From an uncultured Oceanospirillaceae bacterium (lineage in GTDB: Bacteria > Pseudomonadota > Gammaproteobacteria > Pseudomonadales > Balneatricaceae), in the NCBI GenBank assembly GCA_937138495.1, contig CAKZPE010000078.1, positions 1-63,260 on the forward strand: DNA of 63,260 nucleotides. Reading direction: 5' to 3'. The notes beneath the pieces are model-generated. The model searched no databases, was not told where the DNA came from, and saw nothing but the letters and a program-made list of their open reading frames with translations. Shown one piece after another: positions 54,545-63,199 of the stretch. The first letter of the stretch is position 1. The number at the start of each line of letters is the position of its first letter. The position numbers and the translations under genes were made by a program.

Positions 54545-57500
54545 TTATGCAAACACAGGGGAACTATTGATATAATTGTTAATAATATTTTGGTTGGCTG
54601 CATCTAAACTGCTTCCTGATTTTGATAGAAAGTCAGATGCTGCGTTAAAGCTTGAGTTAGATTGAGCTAATAGAGCAGCTGCACCTGATAGATTAGCAGA
54701 ATAGCTTGAATATAATTGTCCGCTTTCTGTTGCAAATTGTTTTGCGTTATCTTCATTTACAGCTCTGCTATCTTTTCCTATTACTAGGCCAAAATCATCT
54801 GCTTGGTAATCATTCGCGCCAATCACTTTAACAACAGAAGCTTCTGATGCTGCATAAATTTCAATATCAGATATTGAAACAGATCCAGTTGAGCTGTTAT
54901 AGGAGGAAATTTCGAATAAGTCAGCATCATTCCTTTTCCAGTTATAATAGTCAGATTGTGATCTAACGCTGAAATTAAACGTTCTGCTTCCACTACCTGT
55001 AAAGCTATCGAGACTTCTACCGTTCCATGTAAAGCAAGTCGAAGATGATGCGTCATTTGAACTTAGTGTTAAGCTAATATTGACGATCTCCCCTTTAACT
55101 AAATCACCTATGCTAAAGTCTAATAGACCTACTGCGTCTGGCTTATAGTTTAACGTATAGGTGTCATCCGAATATTCTGTGCTTGAATACAAGCCTATAT
55201 TTTGGCTATATTCTGCAATATTATTAAATTTATAAAACTCATAATTATTTTGAAACTGACGAGCAAAGAAGTTATTACCACTTAACTCACCGTTCCAACC
55301 ATTATATAGAGATAAAACATCAGTATTTTTTGAGCTACCTGGGTTTGTTCTTAAGTCGATATCAATTTGTCCACGATCATAATTGTTAACCACATAAATG
55401 TCGCTACCTCCTTGTCCCTTTAATCGGTCTTTTTCTGCCCAGTTACCTGTATTAACACCATTACCAATTATGACATTGAAATCAGAGTTACCTGTTAACT
55501 GGTCTCCGTATAATGAACCTTCGACATTTTCTACAGAATAGCCAAAGTCACCTTGTGCATCACCATTATATCCGTAGAAGTAGCTTTCTTGATTCCCTCC
55601 GCCATAAAAGTCCACACGTACGCCACTTTCAGATGATTTATAAACAATAAAATCTGAACCTACTCCTCCTTCTATATGATCAGCGCCAGCTCCACCTTCA
55701 ATTAAATCATCTCCATGTTCAGCATAAATACTGTCTCGGCCTTCGCCGCCGAAAATTATATTATCCTGACCATTTCCCCATATTAAATCACGACCACTAC
55801 TACCGTATACATTTTCAATTCCTGTGATATTTGCAACTTTCTTTGTCACAGATTTTGTTTGGTTATAATGCCCACCAGTTATCATATTTCGTTGATTCAC
55901 TTGCCCAGAAGACAAGTTTATTTCTAAGTGGTGCTGAGAATATGAGCCAGTTGTCATCCAGGAAGTATTATCTGCATTACTTACTATTACTCCAGAACCA
56001 ACATTACGATTATAGGTATCAAATTTTATGGTGTCTTTACCTGCTCCGCCGTCTATATTTTTTATATGGTGGTTGGTTCCGAGCTGTGTTATATCGATAT
56101 CGCTTTCAACCGATATTTCATCGTTTCCGTCCTCACCATAAACTCTATCCGAACCGTAGCCGGTATTTATAACATCGTTACCAGTTCCTCCGTATATCGT
56201 GTCATTACCTTCTCCTCCGAATAAGACGTCATGCCCAGCGTTGCCATATATATGATCATCACCTTGATCACCATATATCTCATTGCCAATTTCAGAGCCA
56301 AGTAAGATATCGTTATACTTTGTTCCAATCACATCTTCGAATGAATCAGTGTAGGCAAAAGTGATTCCAGTAGACGCCACACCGTTTGGTGAGGTACCAG
56401 TGCTTAATCTATAATAGACTCCATTACCATTATTATTAAAATCACTTAAATCTAGAAGGTCAGTACCATCGCCGCCCCATAAGTAGGCATATTTTGTGCC
56501 GCTGTCGTCTGGTGCTTGGCTTGGGTTTAAAAAAACTACACTATCGTCGCCTTTACCTGCCCATAGTCGGTCTCCTCTACCAACTATAAAGGAGTCATTA
56601 AAATTTGATCCGGTTATACGGTCTCTTGCGTTATCAACTTCCTCACCAGCTGATGAGTTTATTAAAACTCCGTAATTGCTTTGACTAAAGTCAAAGTGAT
56701 CTACATTATCTGTTCCACTAAACTCTTCAAAATTTCTGTGAGTTACTAAGGTTGGTGTAACTGTTATACTTTCGCGATAATTGTTAGAATTTGATGCTCG
56801 ATAATCTATGGTTGTATTTAGCTTAATAGTTTCATGATCTACTAATACACCAGTTGTGGAAAAATAGTTTCTAAATAGATCTTCGGATAATAATAATCTA
56901 TCGTATCCTTCACCAGCATCCCAAACACCATGATTGTTGACATCGGAGTCAATGAATTTCCCCCATGGATTATTTCTTAATGCATTTTCATCTATTGTAT
57001 ATTTTACTCTTAGTGCGCCATCTGCTGCAAAATGAGCACTATTAGGATCCCTTAAGTGCCAGCCAAAAAACCAAAATCGGCTGCCGTGATAATTGGCTAC
57101 GTTTGGCGATACGATGAAAGTATCGTCGTCTGAAGTACCTTGTATGCTCCGGTCACCATGAGCAAGAAAAATTGCTGTTTCTCTATTTTGTTTCTCAGAA
57201 GCTGTATAGAAATTTTCCGCCTGGAAGACACCGTTTTTGATTGCTTGTCTTCCTTGATTATCCCACGAGTTTGTTAACTCATCATGGATACCTTGCAGAT
57301 AAAAAACGTGGCTGCTACTTTCACCAACAGAGCTTTTAAGAACTTCATAACCTCCGTCAGAAGGATCCCAGTTATCTGCTACGATATGTTCGGATGTATA
57401 ATTCTCTCTTAATCTAGCAATTATGTCTTCGAGATCTTCACTAAGAGCTGGGGGATGAATCAAATCGTTAATTAAATCGACTAAAAATGCTGCTACACCA

Positions 57501-58084
57501 ATTACTGCTGATGCAATTAAACCTACTGGTCCACCGACAACGGCCGCCACACCTGAAGCCAACCATAAAGCTGAAGATGCTAATGAAAGTCCTGTCTGTA
57601 AGTTTGGATTTTTTCCTAGTGCTACAGCCGAAAATACCAAGTCAACGTATGCTACTGCTACCCCTGCACCTGCAAATACTTTTCCGATTCCTTTAGTAAT
57701 TAATTTACCTGTATTGGCTGCTTTGGATACACTTCCTTTAGCTAAGCTGAATTGGTTTTTATAAACACTTGGAAATGTGGTTTTAAAAGACGATACACTA
57801 CGTCCTGTTTTCTGAATTTGTCGATATCTATTCAGAGATGATATTCCACGTCCTATTGCATCGCCAAACTTATTATAAGTTACAGCTTGCATGAAACCAT
57901 AACCAGTGACACTTCTTCGAATAGCGTAGAGTGCGTTTGAGCCAGTGCTTCCTAAATACTCTGCGTGAGTATCTCTTGGATCATGTAAGTCTGAGTGAGC
58001 TGCATCCCTCGTAAACGCTCTTGCTCCTAGCGTTGACCACGTGCCTACGTCTACAGCGCCAGCTAATTTTGTAAATGAAAGCAT
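54545..58084 (-). CDS. large RTX-repeat protein with hydrophobic N-terminal region
   Basis: 1179 residues from ATG 58084, with AGAGGA upstream; an in-frame TTG seven codons earlier is less likely. A glycine/alanine-rich hydrophobic region at about 135-215 (GKVFAGAGVAVAYVDLVFSA, AAVVGGPVGLIASAVIGVAA) could insert into membranes. Two calcium-binding RTX blocks follow, at about 590-655 (GDQGDDHIYGNAGHDVLFGG) and 760-815 (GGEGRDSIYAEHGDDLIEGG). A low-complexity C-terminal tail is a probable secretion signal. Family knowledge: exported unfolded through type I secretion, folding with Ca2+ outside. It could be a toxin or adhesin; no enzymatic domain was recognised. Confidence 0.88.
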   Translation of the reverse strand: MLSFTKLAGAVDVGTWSTLGARAFTRDAAHSDLHDPRDTHAEYLGSTGSNALYAIRRSVTGYGFMQAVTYNKFGDAIGRGISSLNRYRQIQKTGRSVSSFKTTFPSVYKNQFSLAKGSVSKAANTGKLITKGIGKVFAGAGVAVAYVDLVFSAVALGKNPNLQTGLSLASSALWLASGVAAVVGGPVGLIASAVIGVAAFLVDLINDLIHPPALSEDLEDIIARLRENYTSEHIVADNWDPSDGGYEVLKSSVGESSSHVFYLQGIHDELTNSWDNQGRQAIKNGVFQAENFYTASEKQNRETAIFLAHGDRSIQGTSDDDTFIVSPNVANYHGSRFWFFGWHLRDPNSAHFAADGALRVKYTIDENALRNNPWGKFIDSDVNNHGVWDAGEGYDRLLLSEDLFRNYFSTTGVLVDHETIKLNTTIDYRASNSNNYRESITVTPTLVTHRNFEEFSGTDNVDHFDFSQSNYGVLINSSAGEEVDNARDRITGSNFNDSFIVGRGDRLWAGKGDDSVVFLNPSQAPDDSGTKYAYLWGGDGTDLLDLSDFNNNGNGVYYRLSTGTSPNGVASTGITFAYTDSFEDVIGTKYNDILLGSEIGNEIYGDQGDDHIYGNAGHDVLFGGEGNDTIYGGTGNDVINTGYGSDRVYGEDGNDEISVESDIDITQLGTNHHIKNIDGGAGKDTIKFDTYNRNVGSGVIVSNADNTSWMTTGSYSQHHLEINLSSGQVNQRNMITGGHYNQTKSVTKKVANITGIENVYGSSGRDLIWGNGQDNIIFGGEGRDSIYAEHGDDLIEGGAGADHIEGGVGSDFIVYKSSESGVRVDFYGGGNQESYFYGYNGDAQGDFGYSVENVEGSLYGDQLTGNSDFNVIIGNGVNTGNWAEKDRLKGQGGSDIYVVNNYDRGQIDIDLRTNPGSSKNTDVLSLYNGWNGELSGNNFFARQFQNNYEFYKFNNIAEYSQNIGLYSSTEYSDDTYTLNYKPDAVGLLDFSIGDLVKGEIVNISLTLSSNDASSSTCFTWNGRSLDSFTGSGSRTFNFSVRSQSDYYNWKRNDADLFEISSYNSSTGSVSISDIEIYAASEASVVKVIGANDYQADDFGLVIGKDSRAVNEDNAKQFATESGQLYSSYSANLSGAAALLAQSNSSFNAASDFLSKSGSSLDAANQNIINNYINSSPVFA

Positions 58085-58761
58085 AATGTCATTTTCCTCT
58101 TTCAATATATTATCAATAGTACCTTTCCCGCCATAAAGTAAATTTCACACTGCGTTTTGCATAATGTGATACTTGTTGACTACTTCTTATAGTTCATAGG
58201 ACACGAACTTTTATAGGCATTACTTTATGGTTAGGAGGAAGATATTTTTGATACTTATGAAGCTTTCCAGAAAAAAAAAGACTGCTTATTACTTTTATTG
58301 ATACTTTCAAGTTTTTCATGGCTGTTACCGTTATTATTTTTATGACAGCTATGCTAATTTGTAATTTTAAAGTCTTCCTTGACGGAAATTACTACATAGC
58401 TATATACCGTCAAATTCACATTTCTTATTACACTTGAGTATTTGTTTAAAAAACATACAGCATGCCTTTCGGTTATGCAAGAATTTATTATAGGTCCAAC
58501 GTTTTGTGTTTTTTGGTACCACGCGCTTTTTGTTTTGTAAGTTACTGAATTATATATGGTTAATATTATATCAGTATTTTCTAAATTAGATGTTTTATTT
58601 TTTCGCTTTTGCCTGAATTATGTAAGGAGCACTATTGGTAGACATTGTTTAGATCGAAGGTTCTTGTTTTTTACGTAGTAAGTTATTAGTATCGATATTT
58701 AGTATTAATGTTAAGTTAAGGCTGATGCGATAAGCTAAAAATTTTTTTGGAGTAGTTAGAG
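58085..58761. promoter_or_regulatory. AT-rich divergent control region between RTX operon and GGDEF gene
   Basis: 677 bp without a gene. Inverted repeats are CCATAAAGTAA (58131-58141) with TTACTTTATGG (58220-58230), 11 bp perfect but 78 bp apart, and TTGACGG (58379-58385) with CCGTCAA (58407-58413). Both are possible regulator sites. Promoters for the two divergent units must lie here, but AT-richness prevents a confident choice. Confidence 0.45.
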
Positions 58762-60738
58762 TTGATAAGAAATCTTCGTATATTGTCTTTGGCTTCAATT
58801 TTTTCTTTTGTTATTACTTTGTTTTACTCCTTTTTAACCTATATTGATCATCTAGCCTTAATTAATAAAGAAGACTTGCAGATTTTAAAAATGTCTGAAA
58901 GCTTCACACATACGTACTCAAAACTTAGAAATCTGGACATGGAAGTACCAGCAACTTTTACTAGATTATCCTTTGATGAATTCAATAAAAATAAAGATAG
59001 TTCTTCTGAAGAAAATTTTGTTCGTGTCTTTGGAGTCGGCCGCATAGGATTTGAGTTGAATGGTAAAACTAATAACTCTAATCTAATTAAAATTCATGAC
59101 GATTATTTAATTAATCAAGACTTTACTCCTAGTTACAAAGTTAGATATGAACGTAATAATTTAATATCTCGTACTATTGTTCCTTCAATTGCAAATGATA
59201 TCAGTTGCGTAGAGTGCCACAATAAAATACTTAATAATAATTTTTATAAAGAAGGTGATATGATGGGGGTCTACGTTGTTGAACGTGATCTTCTCCATTT
59301 TAATTGGGCGAGTTTATTTTATACCTTACTCTTGTTTATAGTATTAGTTTGTTTTACTTATTTTTTTCTTATTAGAGAAAAGAACCGATCTATAGAGCTT
59401 GTCAAACTTCAATCACGCTTAAGAATAAAAGATGTAAAGTTCAAAGCAAAGCAGAGAGAAAGCTTTCTATTGAGTCACGATACCCTTACGGGCTTGCCCA
59501 ACAGGAAATTATTTAATGACTATTTATTATCTGCGACTATTAATAAAGATAAATACTCGATCATTGTTGGCATTGTTGATCTAGATGATTTTAAAAAAGT
59601 CAATGATACCATGGGCCATGCAGTTGGCGACCTTTTATTAGAAACGCTTGCTCATAGATTGAACTCTTACTTAGAAAGCTTTGATGGTATTGCTGCTCGC
59701 CTTGGTGGAGATGAGTTTTCTTTTGTTTGGTTAAATATTGATAATAAATATAAAATTAATGAATTCTGTGAAAGCTTGCTGAATGAACTATCTAAGAAAA
59801 TTTCATATGAAAATTATACATTATTTACCAAATGCTCTATTGGTATTGCATCTTGGTCTGATACTAAGAATGGAAAACCTTCAGAAATACTTAAGTTAGC
59901 AGATATAGCTTTATATTTTTCAAAAAATAATGGTAAGAACAGTTATAGCATTTATAATGAAGTTGTCAGTTCTTCAGCGAATCAAAAAAGTGACTTATAT
60001 AAATTCTTAAGCTTACAATCTAGAGTAGATAGTTTAAAAATTTTGATTCAACCTCAGCTTTCATTCACGAATAAAGATGTAGTTGGTTTCCAAACTACTG
60101 CAGTTTGGCAGTCCGAGTTTAATTCCATTAATTACGGTGAACTTGCAATAATAGCTGGGAGTGAAGATCTTTTATGGCGTTTGGATTTGATTATCTTACA
60201 GCGGTCAATTGATATTTTTTTGGAATTAAATAAGTCTGATGATTCTACTTTACCATTATCTATTGAAATATCTGTTAGCAGTTTTTTATCTTCATCTTTC
60301 GTTAAGCAATTACGGTTGATTGTTGAGAATAACCCCATTATTTATGGAAATGTTTTTTTTGTTTTAAATGAATCAGATGTAATAAAGTATTATACTCATA
60401 TGAGCAATTTGTCTGACTATTTTAATGATTTGGGTATAAGGTTAACATTTGATAACTTTGGCGTTGAATACTCTTCAATAAATTATTTGCTAAAAATGCA
60501 AGTTAATAGGGTTATGGTTTGCTCGTCTTTTATCTGTGAGACAGATTATGATATTCTTCAGTATCTTTCGGATATTTCTACTAGCTTAAATGTTGATTTA
60601 ATAGTGAAGAATATCCTTACAGAGCAATGTATTGAATCTCTCAGTAATAATTCGATTTACTCTATTCAAGGAGAATACTTTACTCCGCTATTAGATATTT
60701 CAAGCTTTAAATATTACTTAGAGAATAGTCATAAATAG
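58762..60738 (+). CDS. heme-motif sensor diguanylate cyclase with degenerate EAL domain
   Basis: 658 residues from a TTG start (GGAG 9 bp upstream; no suitable ATG nearby). TM1 is about 6-27. A periplasmic domain follows with a c-type heme motif CVECH at about 150-154, of DUF3365-like type, then TM2 about 178-200. The GGDEF domain has LTGLPNR, VDLDDFKKVNDTMGH and an intact GGDEF near 315. The C-terminal EAL-like domain (about 415-655) has lost the catalytic glutamate (GFQTTAVW instead of a GxEAL type) and DDFG reads DNFG, so it should not cleave c-di-GMP. It is divergent from the RTX operon; redox-linked control of it is inference. Confidence 0.87.
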   Translation: MIRNLRILSLASIFSFVITLFYSFLTYIDHLALINKEDLQILKMSESFTHTYSKLRNLDMEVPATFTRLSFDEFNKNKDSSSEENFVRVFGVGRIGFELNGKTNNSNLIKIHDDYLINQDFTPSYKVRYERNNLISRTIVPSIANDISCVECHNKILNNNFYKEGDMMGVYVVERDLLHFNWASLFYTLLLFIVLVCFTYFFLIREKNRSIELVKLQSRLRIKDVKFKAKQRESFLLSHDTLTGLPNRKLFNDYLLSATINKDKYSIIVGIVDLDDFKKVNDTMGHAVGDLLLETLAHRLNSYLESFDGIAARLGGDEFSFVWLNIDNKYKINEFCESLLNELSKKISYENYTLFTKCSIGIASWSDTKNGKPSEILKLADIALYFSKNNGKNSYSIYNEVVSSSANQKSDLYKFLSLQSRVDSLKILIQPQLSFTNKDVVGFQTTAVWQSEFNSINYGELAIIAGSEDLLWRLDLIILQRSIDIFLELNKSDDSTLPLSIEISVSSFLSSSFVKQLRLIVENNPIIYGNVFFVLNESDVIKYYTHMSNLSDYFNDLGIRLTFDNFGVEYSSINYLLKMQVNRVMVCSSFICETDYDILQYLSDISTSLNVDLIVKNILTEQCIESLSNNSIYSIQGEYFTPLLDISSFKYYLENSHK

Positions 60739-60793
60739 ACTCCGCTTTAGTAACTGTATTAGTTAATTTGGTAAGATACTTACTTTATGAGCT

Positions 60794-60927
60794 GTTGCAA
60801 GCTGTATGAGAATAGTTGCGAATGATTTCATTACTTATGAGAATTTTTGTTGGTATTGAAATCTCACATAGGATGATACGGCCTATGTTCCTTAGCTTCA
60901 CTGTTTCACGCTATATGAGAAACGACA
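60794..60927 (-). repeat. distal (L-like) transposon end with spaced TnsB-type repeats
   Basis: Read inward (minus strand) from the terminal TGT at 60927: TTTCTCATATAGCGTGAAAC (60903-60922), ATTCTCATAAGTAATGAAAT (60825-60844) and ATTCTCATACAGCTTGCAAC (60794-60813). A possible weaker fourth unit lies near 60777-60792. The wide spacing is like the Tn7 left end and contrasts with the packed gyrB-side end. Confidence 0.82.
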
Positions 60928-60932
60928 ATTGT
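60928..60932. repeat. target site duplication, distal copy (ATTGT)
   Basis: Identical to 38738-38742. Its last three bases (TGT) also read as the first bases of a second, outer transposon end, so the insertion went in at the very edge of an older element. Confidence 0.85.
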
Positions 60933-60976
60933 TGAATCTCATAAGTAATGAAATGAGATCTCATATAGCGTGAAAT
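60930..60976 (+). repeat. end of a second, older Tn7-like element (R-like)
   Basis: TGT, four bases, then TCTCAT: the same spacing as the inner ends. Repeat units AATCTCATAAGTAATGAAAT (60935-60954) and GATCTCATATAGCGTGAAAT (60957-60976) point in the same direction as the gyrB-side end and have the same 22-bp pitch. Only two units are present against three in the intact end. If real, the older element extends right beyond this window; no tns genes are seen in it. Confidence 0.75.
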
Positions 60977-60977
60977 G

Positions 60978-61003
60978 AAGCAGCCGTAAGGCTGCTTTTT
61001 TTT
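60978..61003 (+). terminator. terminator inside the older element's end
   Basis: AAGCAGCC, GTAA loop, GGCTGCTT followed by a T tract. It has the same stem and the same position relative to the end repeats as the hairpin at 38818-38845. Confidence 0.88.
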
Positions 61004-61091
61004 GCTTAGCGAAAAGTTAAGTTATAGAGCTCTTAGTAAGTATGGGAATTGACAGTCTGGCTAATTCAGAAATCAGGTAATAATACGGAGT

Positions 61092-61241
61092 TGAATCGCC
61101 ACCAGTTTTCTAGACACCTCTCTGCCATAGAAAAAGGCTTAAAAAGAGGTGCTTATGAGCAACAAACTGGACAGATCCCACTTTAATAGGCCGTAAGTCC
61201 ATAATTCTTAACCAGGTGTCCGACAAATCGGGGTAAAACCA
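61092..61241. mobile_element. IS3-type remnant or MITE-like relic
   Basis: TGAATCGCCACCAGTTTTCT at 61092 looks like an IS3-family left terminus. A GAGGT ribosome site and ATG at about 61154 open a frame that stops after 13 codons. GGTGTCCGACAAATCGGGG at 61215-61233 resembles a diverged right terminus. No transposase remains. The rest of the 61004-61589 gap contains nothing else I can support. Confidence 0.4.
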
Positions 61242-61589
61242 TGGTGCTGAGTTTAATCTTGCTCAACTTCTAGGGAATATGCCGGATTCCGAGCAGTAAT
61301 CCATAGATCATTGGTGGAGAGTCGAGTAATCCGGAGTATGCTTTATGGTCCACTTAACAGTGGACGCGTTGGCCGTAAAGCAGACTCAGGTATAGATTAT
61401 CCATCTGGCATACTAATGATCGCTGGGGGGAAATGCCATTCCCCCCCAGTTCCTACCTTTGAATGTTTAGTTAACGCTTACATATCTCTTGACTGATTTG
61501 AATCAGTACAGCAATAAGAACAATCGCTATTCTTTCTATAATCAATCAGAATCAATACTTCTCTCTATTTATAGACTAAAGGAATAGAC

Positions 61590-61955
61590 ATGGAAGTAAC
61601 CGCTAATTTACATGAATGTAAACATTGCACTGGTACTGGCACATGTACGAGTGCCCAAGATGGAGCTTCATGTTATGCCTGTGCTGTCAGGAATGAAATT
61701 CCTATATGGCGCAGAAAAAAACAGTATGGATTGATGTGCGGGTCCTGTGGTGGTATCGGAAAAGCAGAGCCCATGACAGAGCGTATCAACAAGAGAATCG
61801 CTCCCCTTCTTGCTATCTACCTCTCTATAGCACTAGTTGTTTTTGTGATTCTGGCTGCTTTTTCAGAGAATAAGTTCTTCTCTGAAATCCTAGCTTTTAG
61901 TAGCGCTATAATCGGCGCAGTTGTTGGTTTTTACTTTTCGAATAGAGTGAAGTGA
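61590..61955 (+). CDS. zinc-ribbon/DnaJ-like CxxCxGxG membrane protein
   Basis: 121 residues. The N-terminal half has paired cysteine motifs: CKHCTGTGTC, CYACAV and CGSCGGIGKAE, like a DnaJ-type zinc centre. Two membrane helices follow (about 70-90 and 97-115). No named family is certain. It lies 105 bp before the STAND-like NTPase on the same strand, so the two may form a small defence-type unit (inference). Confidence 0.72.
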   Translation: MEVTANLHECKHCTGTGTCTSAQDGASCYACAVRNEIPIWRRKKQYGLMCGSCGGIGKAEPMTERINKRIAPLLAIYLSIALVVFVILAAFSENKFFSEILAFSSAIIGAVVGFYFSNRVK

Positions 61956-62059
61956 TCAATAGAAAAAAAAGATAAAAGTTTCTTTCTGTTAGCTTTAGAA
62001 ATTGATTTGGCAGTGAACTGCAAAGCGTAAGATTGTTAACAATTTGAGTCGTGAGAGCT

Positions 62060-63199
62060 ATGGCGAGTAAGCAAATACCTTTCGAGCGTAAATTTTCAAA
62101 TTATTTAGAAGAACATTCATGGTCTCCAAATATTTGGGCGGAACAGGGATTACGTGATGAAGATACTCTTCAATGGAAGGATTTCAACCGGTATAGGTGC
62201 GTTGTAGTTTTAGCAGAGGGAAAGGCTGGAAAAACTTATGAGTTTAAGCAAAAGCATCAAAGTCTCAGAGCTGAAGGGGCATTTTCGTTTTTTATTCCAT
62301 TAGAATTACTTCAAGATCATGATTTGTTGGACGTCATAACCGAAGAAGAAGAGCAAGAATTATCTCGATGGATGGAAACAGAAGACGATGCTGTTTTCTT
62401 CTTGGATGCTTTAGACGAATTAAAATTGCGAAATGGGACATTTCGGAAAGCTCTCCGAAAGATTCAGAAAGAAATTGGGTCAAATAAACGTTGTGCCCGT
62501 TTTTTTATTTCGTGCCGGCCCAATGATTGGAAAACAGAAGTAGATTTAAGAGATCTTAAAGCTCTTGTAGGAGTTCATGATTCGGTTACCAATCTAAAAA
62601 AATCTTGCGATGGTGGAAAGATATTTTATGAGATCATTTCCGGAGAGCGGCGAGGAGCTACACCGTATCCAGAAGAAAATCCCGAACCGATAAAAGTAGC
62701 AGTTCTTCTGCCTTTGTCACGTAAAGAAGTTGTTTCTTTTGCAAGACTACAAAACTCATCTAAAGCTCCTGAGCTAGAAAGGCACATACAAGAAAAAGAG
62801 CTTTGGCATTTATATCAGTTTCCGGATGATATTTTGTCTGCTCTTGATCAGTTAGTATCTGAAAATCGTTTAGGAAATCTCGAAGAGCAACTTAACTTTA
62901 GTATTCGAAAGAAGCTACAAGAAATATCTGATAAAAAAACCACGTCTTTAAGTGAAGATCGCGCATATCAGGGGGCTGAACGTTTAGCTTTGGCACTTAT
63001 ACTGATGAAAAGAAGATCTATAAACATCGATTCAAGAACCCTAAATTCGGATGGCGTTTGTGTTGCTGATATTCTGACCGATTGGTCTTTTTCTGAGCGT
63101 AAAGAGCTACTTGGTAAGCCTCTTTTCGATCTTACAGGCGTTGGATCTGTTCGCTTTCATCATAGATCGATCCAAGAGCATATTGTAGTGGTTCAATGA
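62060..63199 (+). pseudogene. STAND/NACHT-like NTPase, truncated at its 3' end
   Basis: 379 residues remain. The P-loop is EGKAGKTYEF (about 56-65), Walker B is AVFFLDALDEL (about 113-123), and an FISCRPNDW strand follows, an order typical of NACHT/STAND ATPases. The frame ends just after VRFHHRSIQEHI, where relatives continue with FHHRSFQEYLAA and a sensor domain. The stop codon TGA coincides with the first bases of an apparent IS at 63197, so the gene looks interrupted. GTG at 62051 is an alternative start. It may be an inactivated antiphage gene. Confidence 0.7.

Larger units (their letters stand above)
38743..60927 (+). mobile_element. Tn7-like transposon inserted downstream of gyrB
   Basis: The ends are TGTCATTTCTCATTTAGCGT and, read inward from the other side, TGTCGTTTCTCATATAGCGT. 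They are flanked by the 5-bp duplication ATTGT. Three closely packed 20-bp end repeats lie at the gyrB side and three or more spaced ones at the far side, as for Tn7 R and L ends. tnsA, tnsB, tnsC and tniQ read inward from the gyrB side, matching Tn7 at glmS. Cargo lies on both sides of the core: HipA-like kinase module, membrane protein, AbrB-like protein, RTX/type I secretion genes and a GGDEF protein. Cargo DNA is clearly more AT-rich than the host genes. Confidence 0.92.

Noticed and set aside
38743..60976. CRISPR-like array suggested by regularly repeated 20-bp units at both ends
   Set aside because: Too few units, no unique spacers of constant length, and placement at the element termini fits transposase binding sites.
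61260..61500. Group II intron or transposase remnant suggested by a GAGAGTCGAGTAATCCGG-type stretch
   Set aside because: No domain V-like hairpin or recognisable reverse transcriptase or transposase motif could be found.
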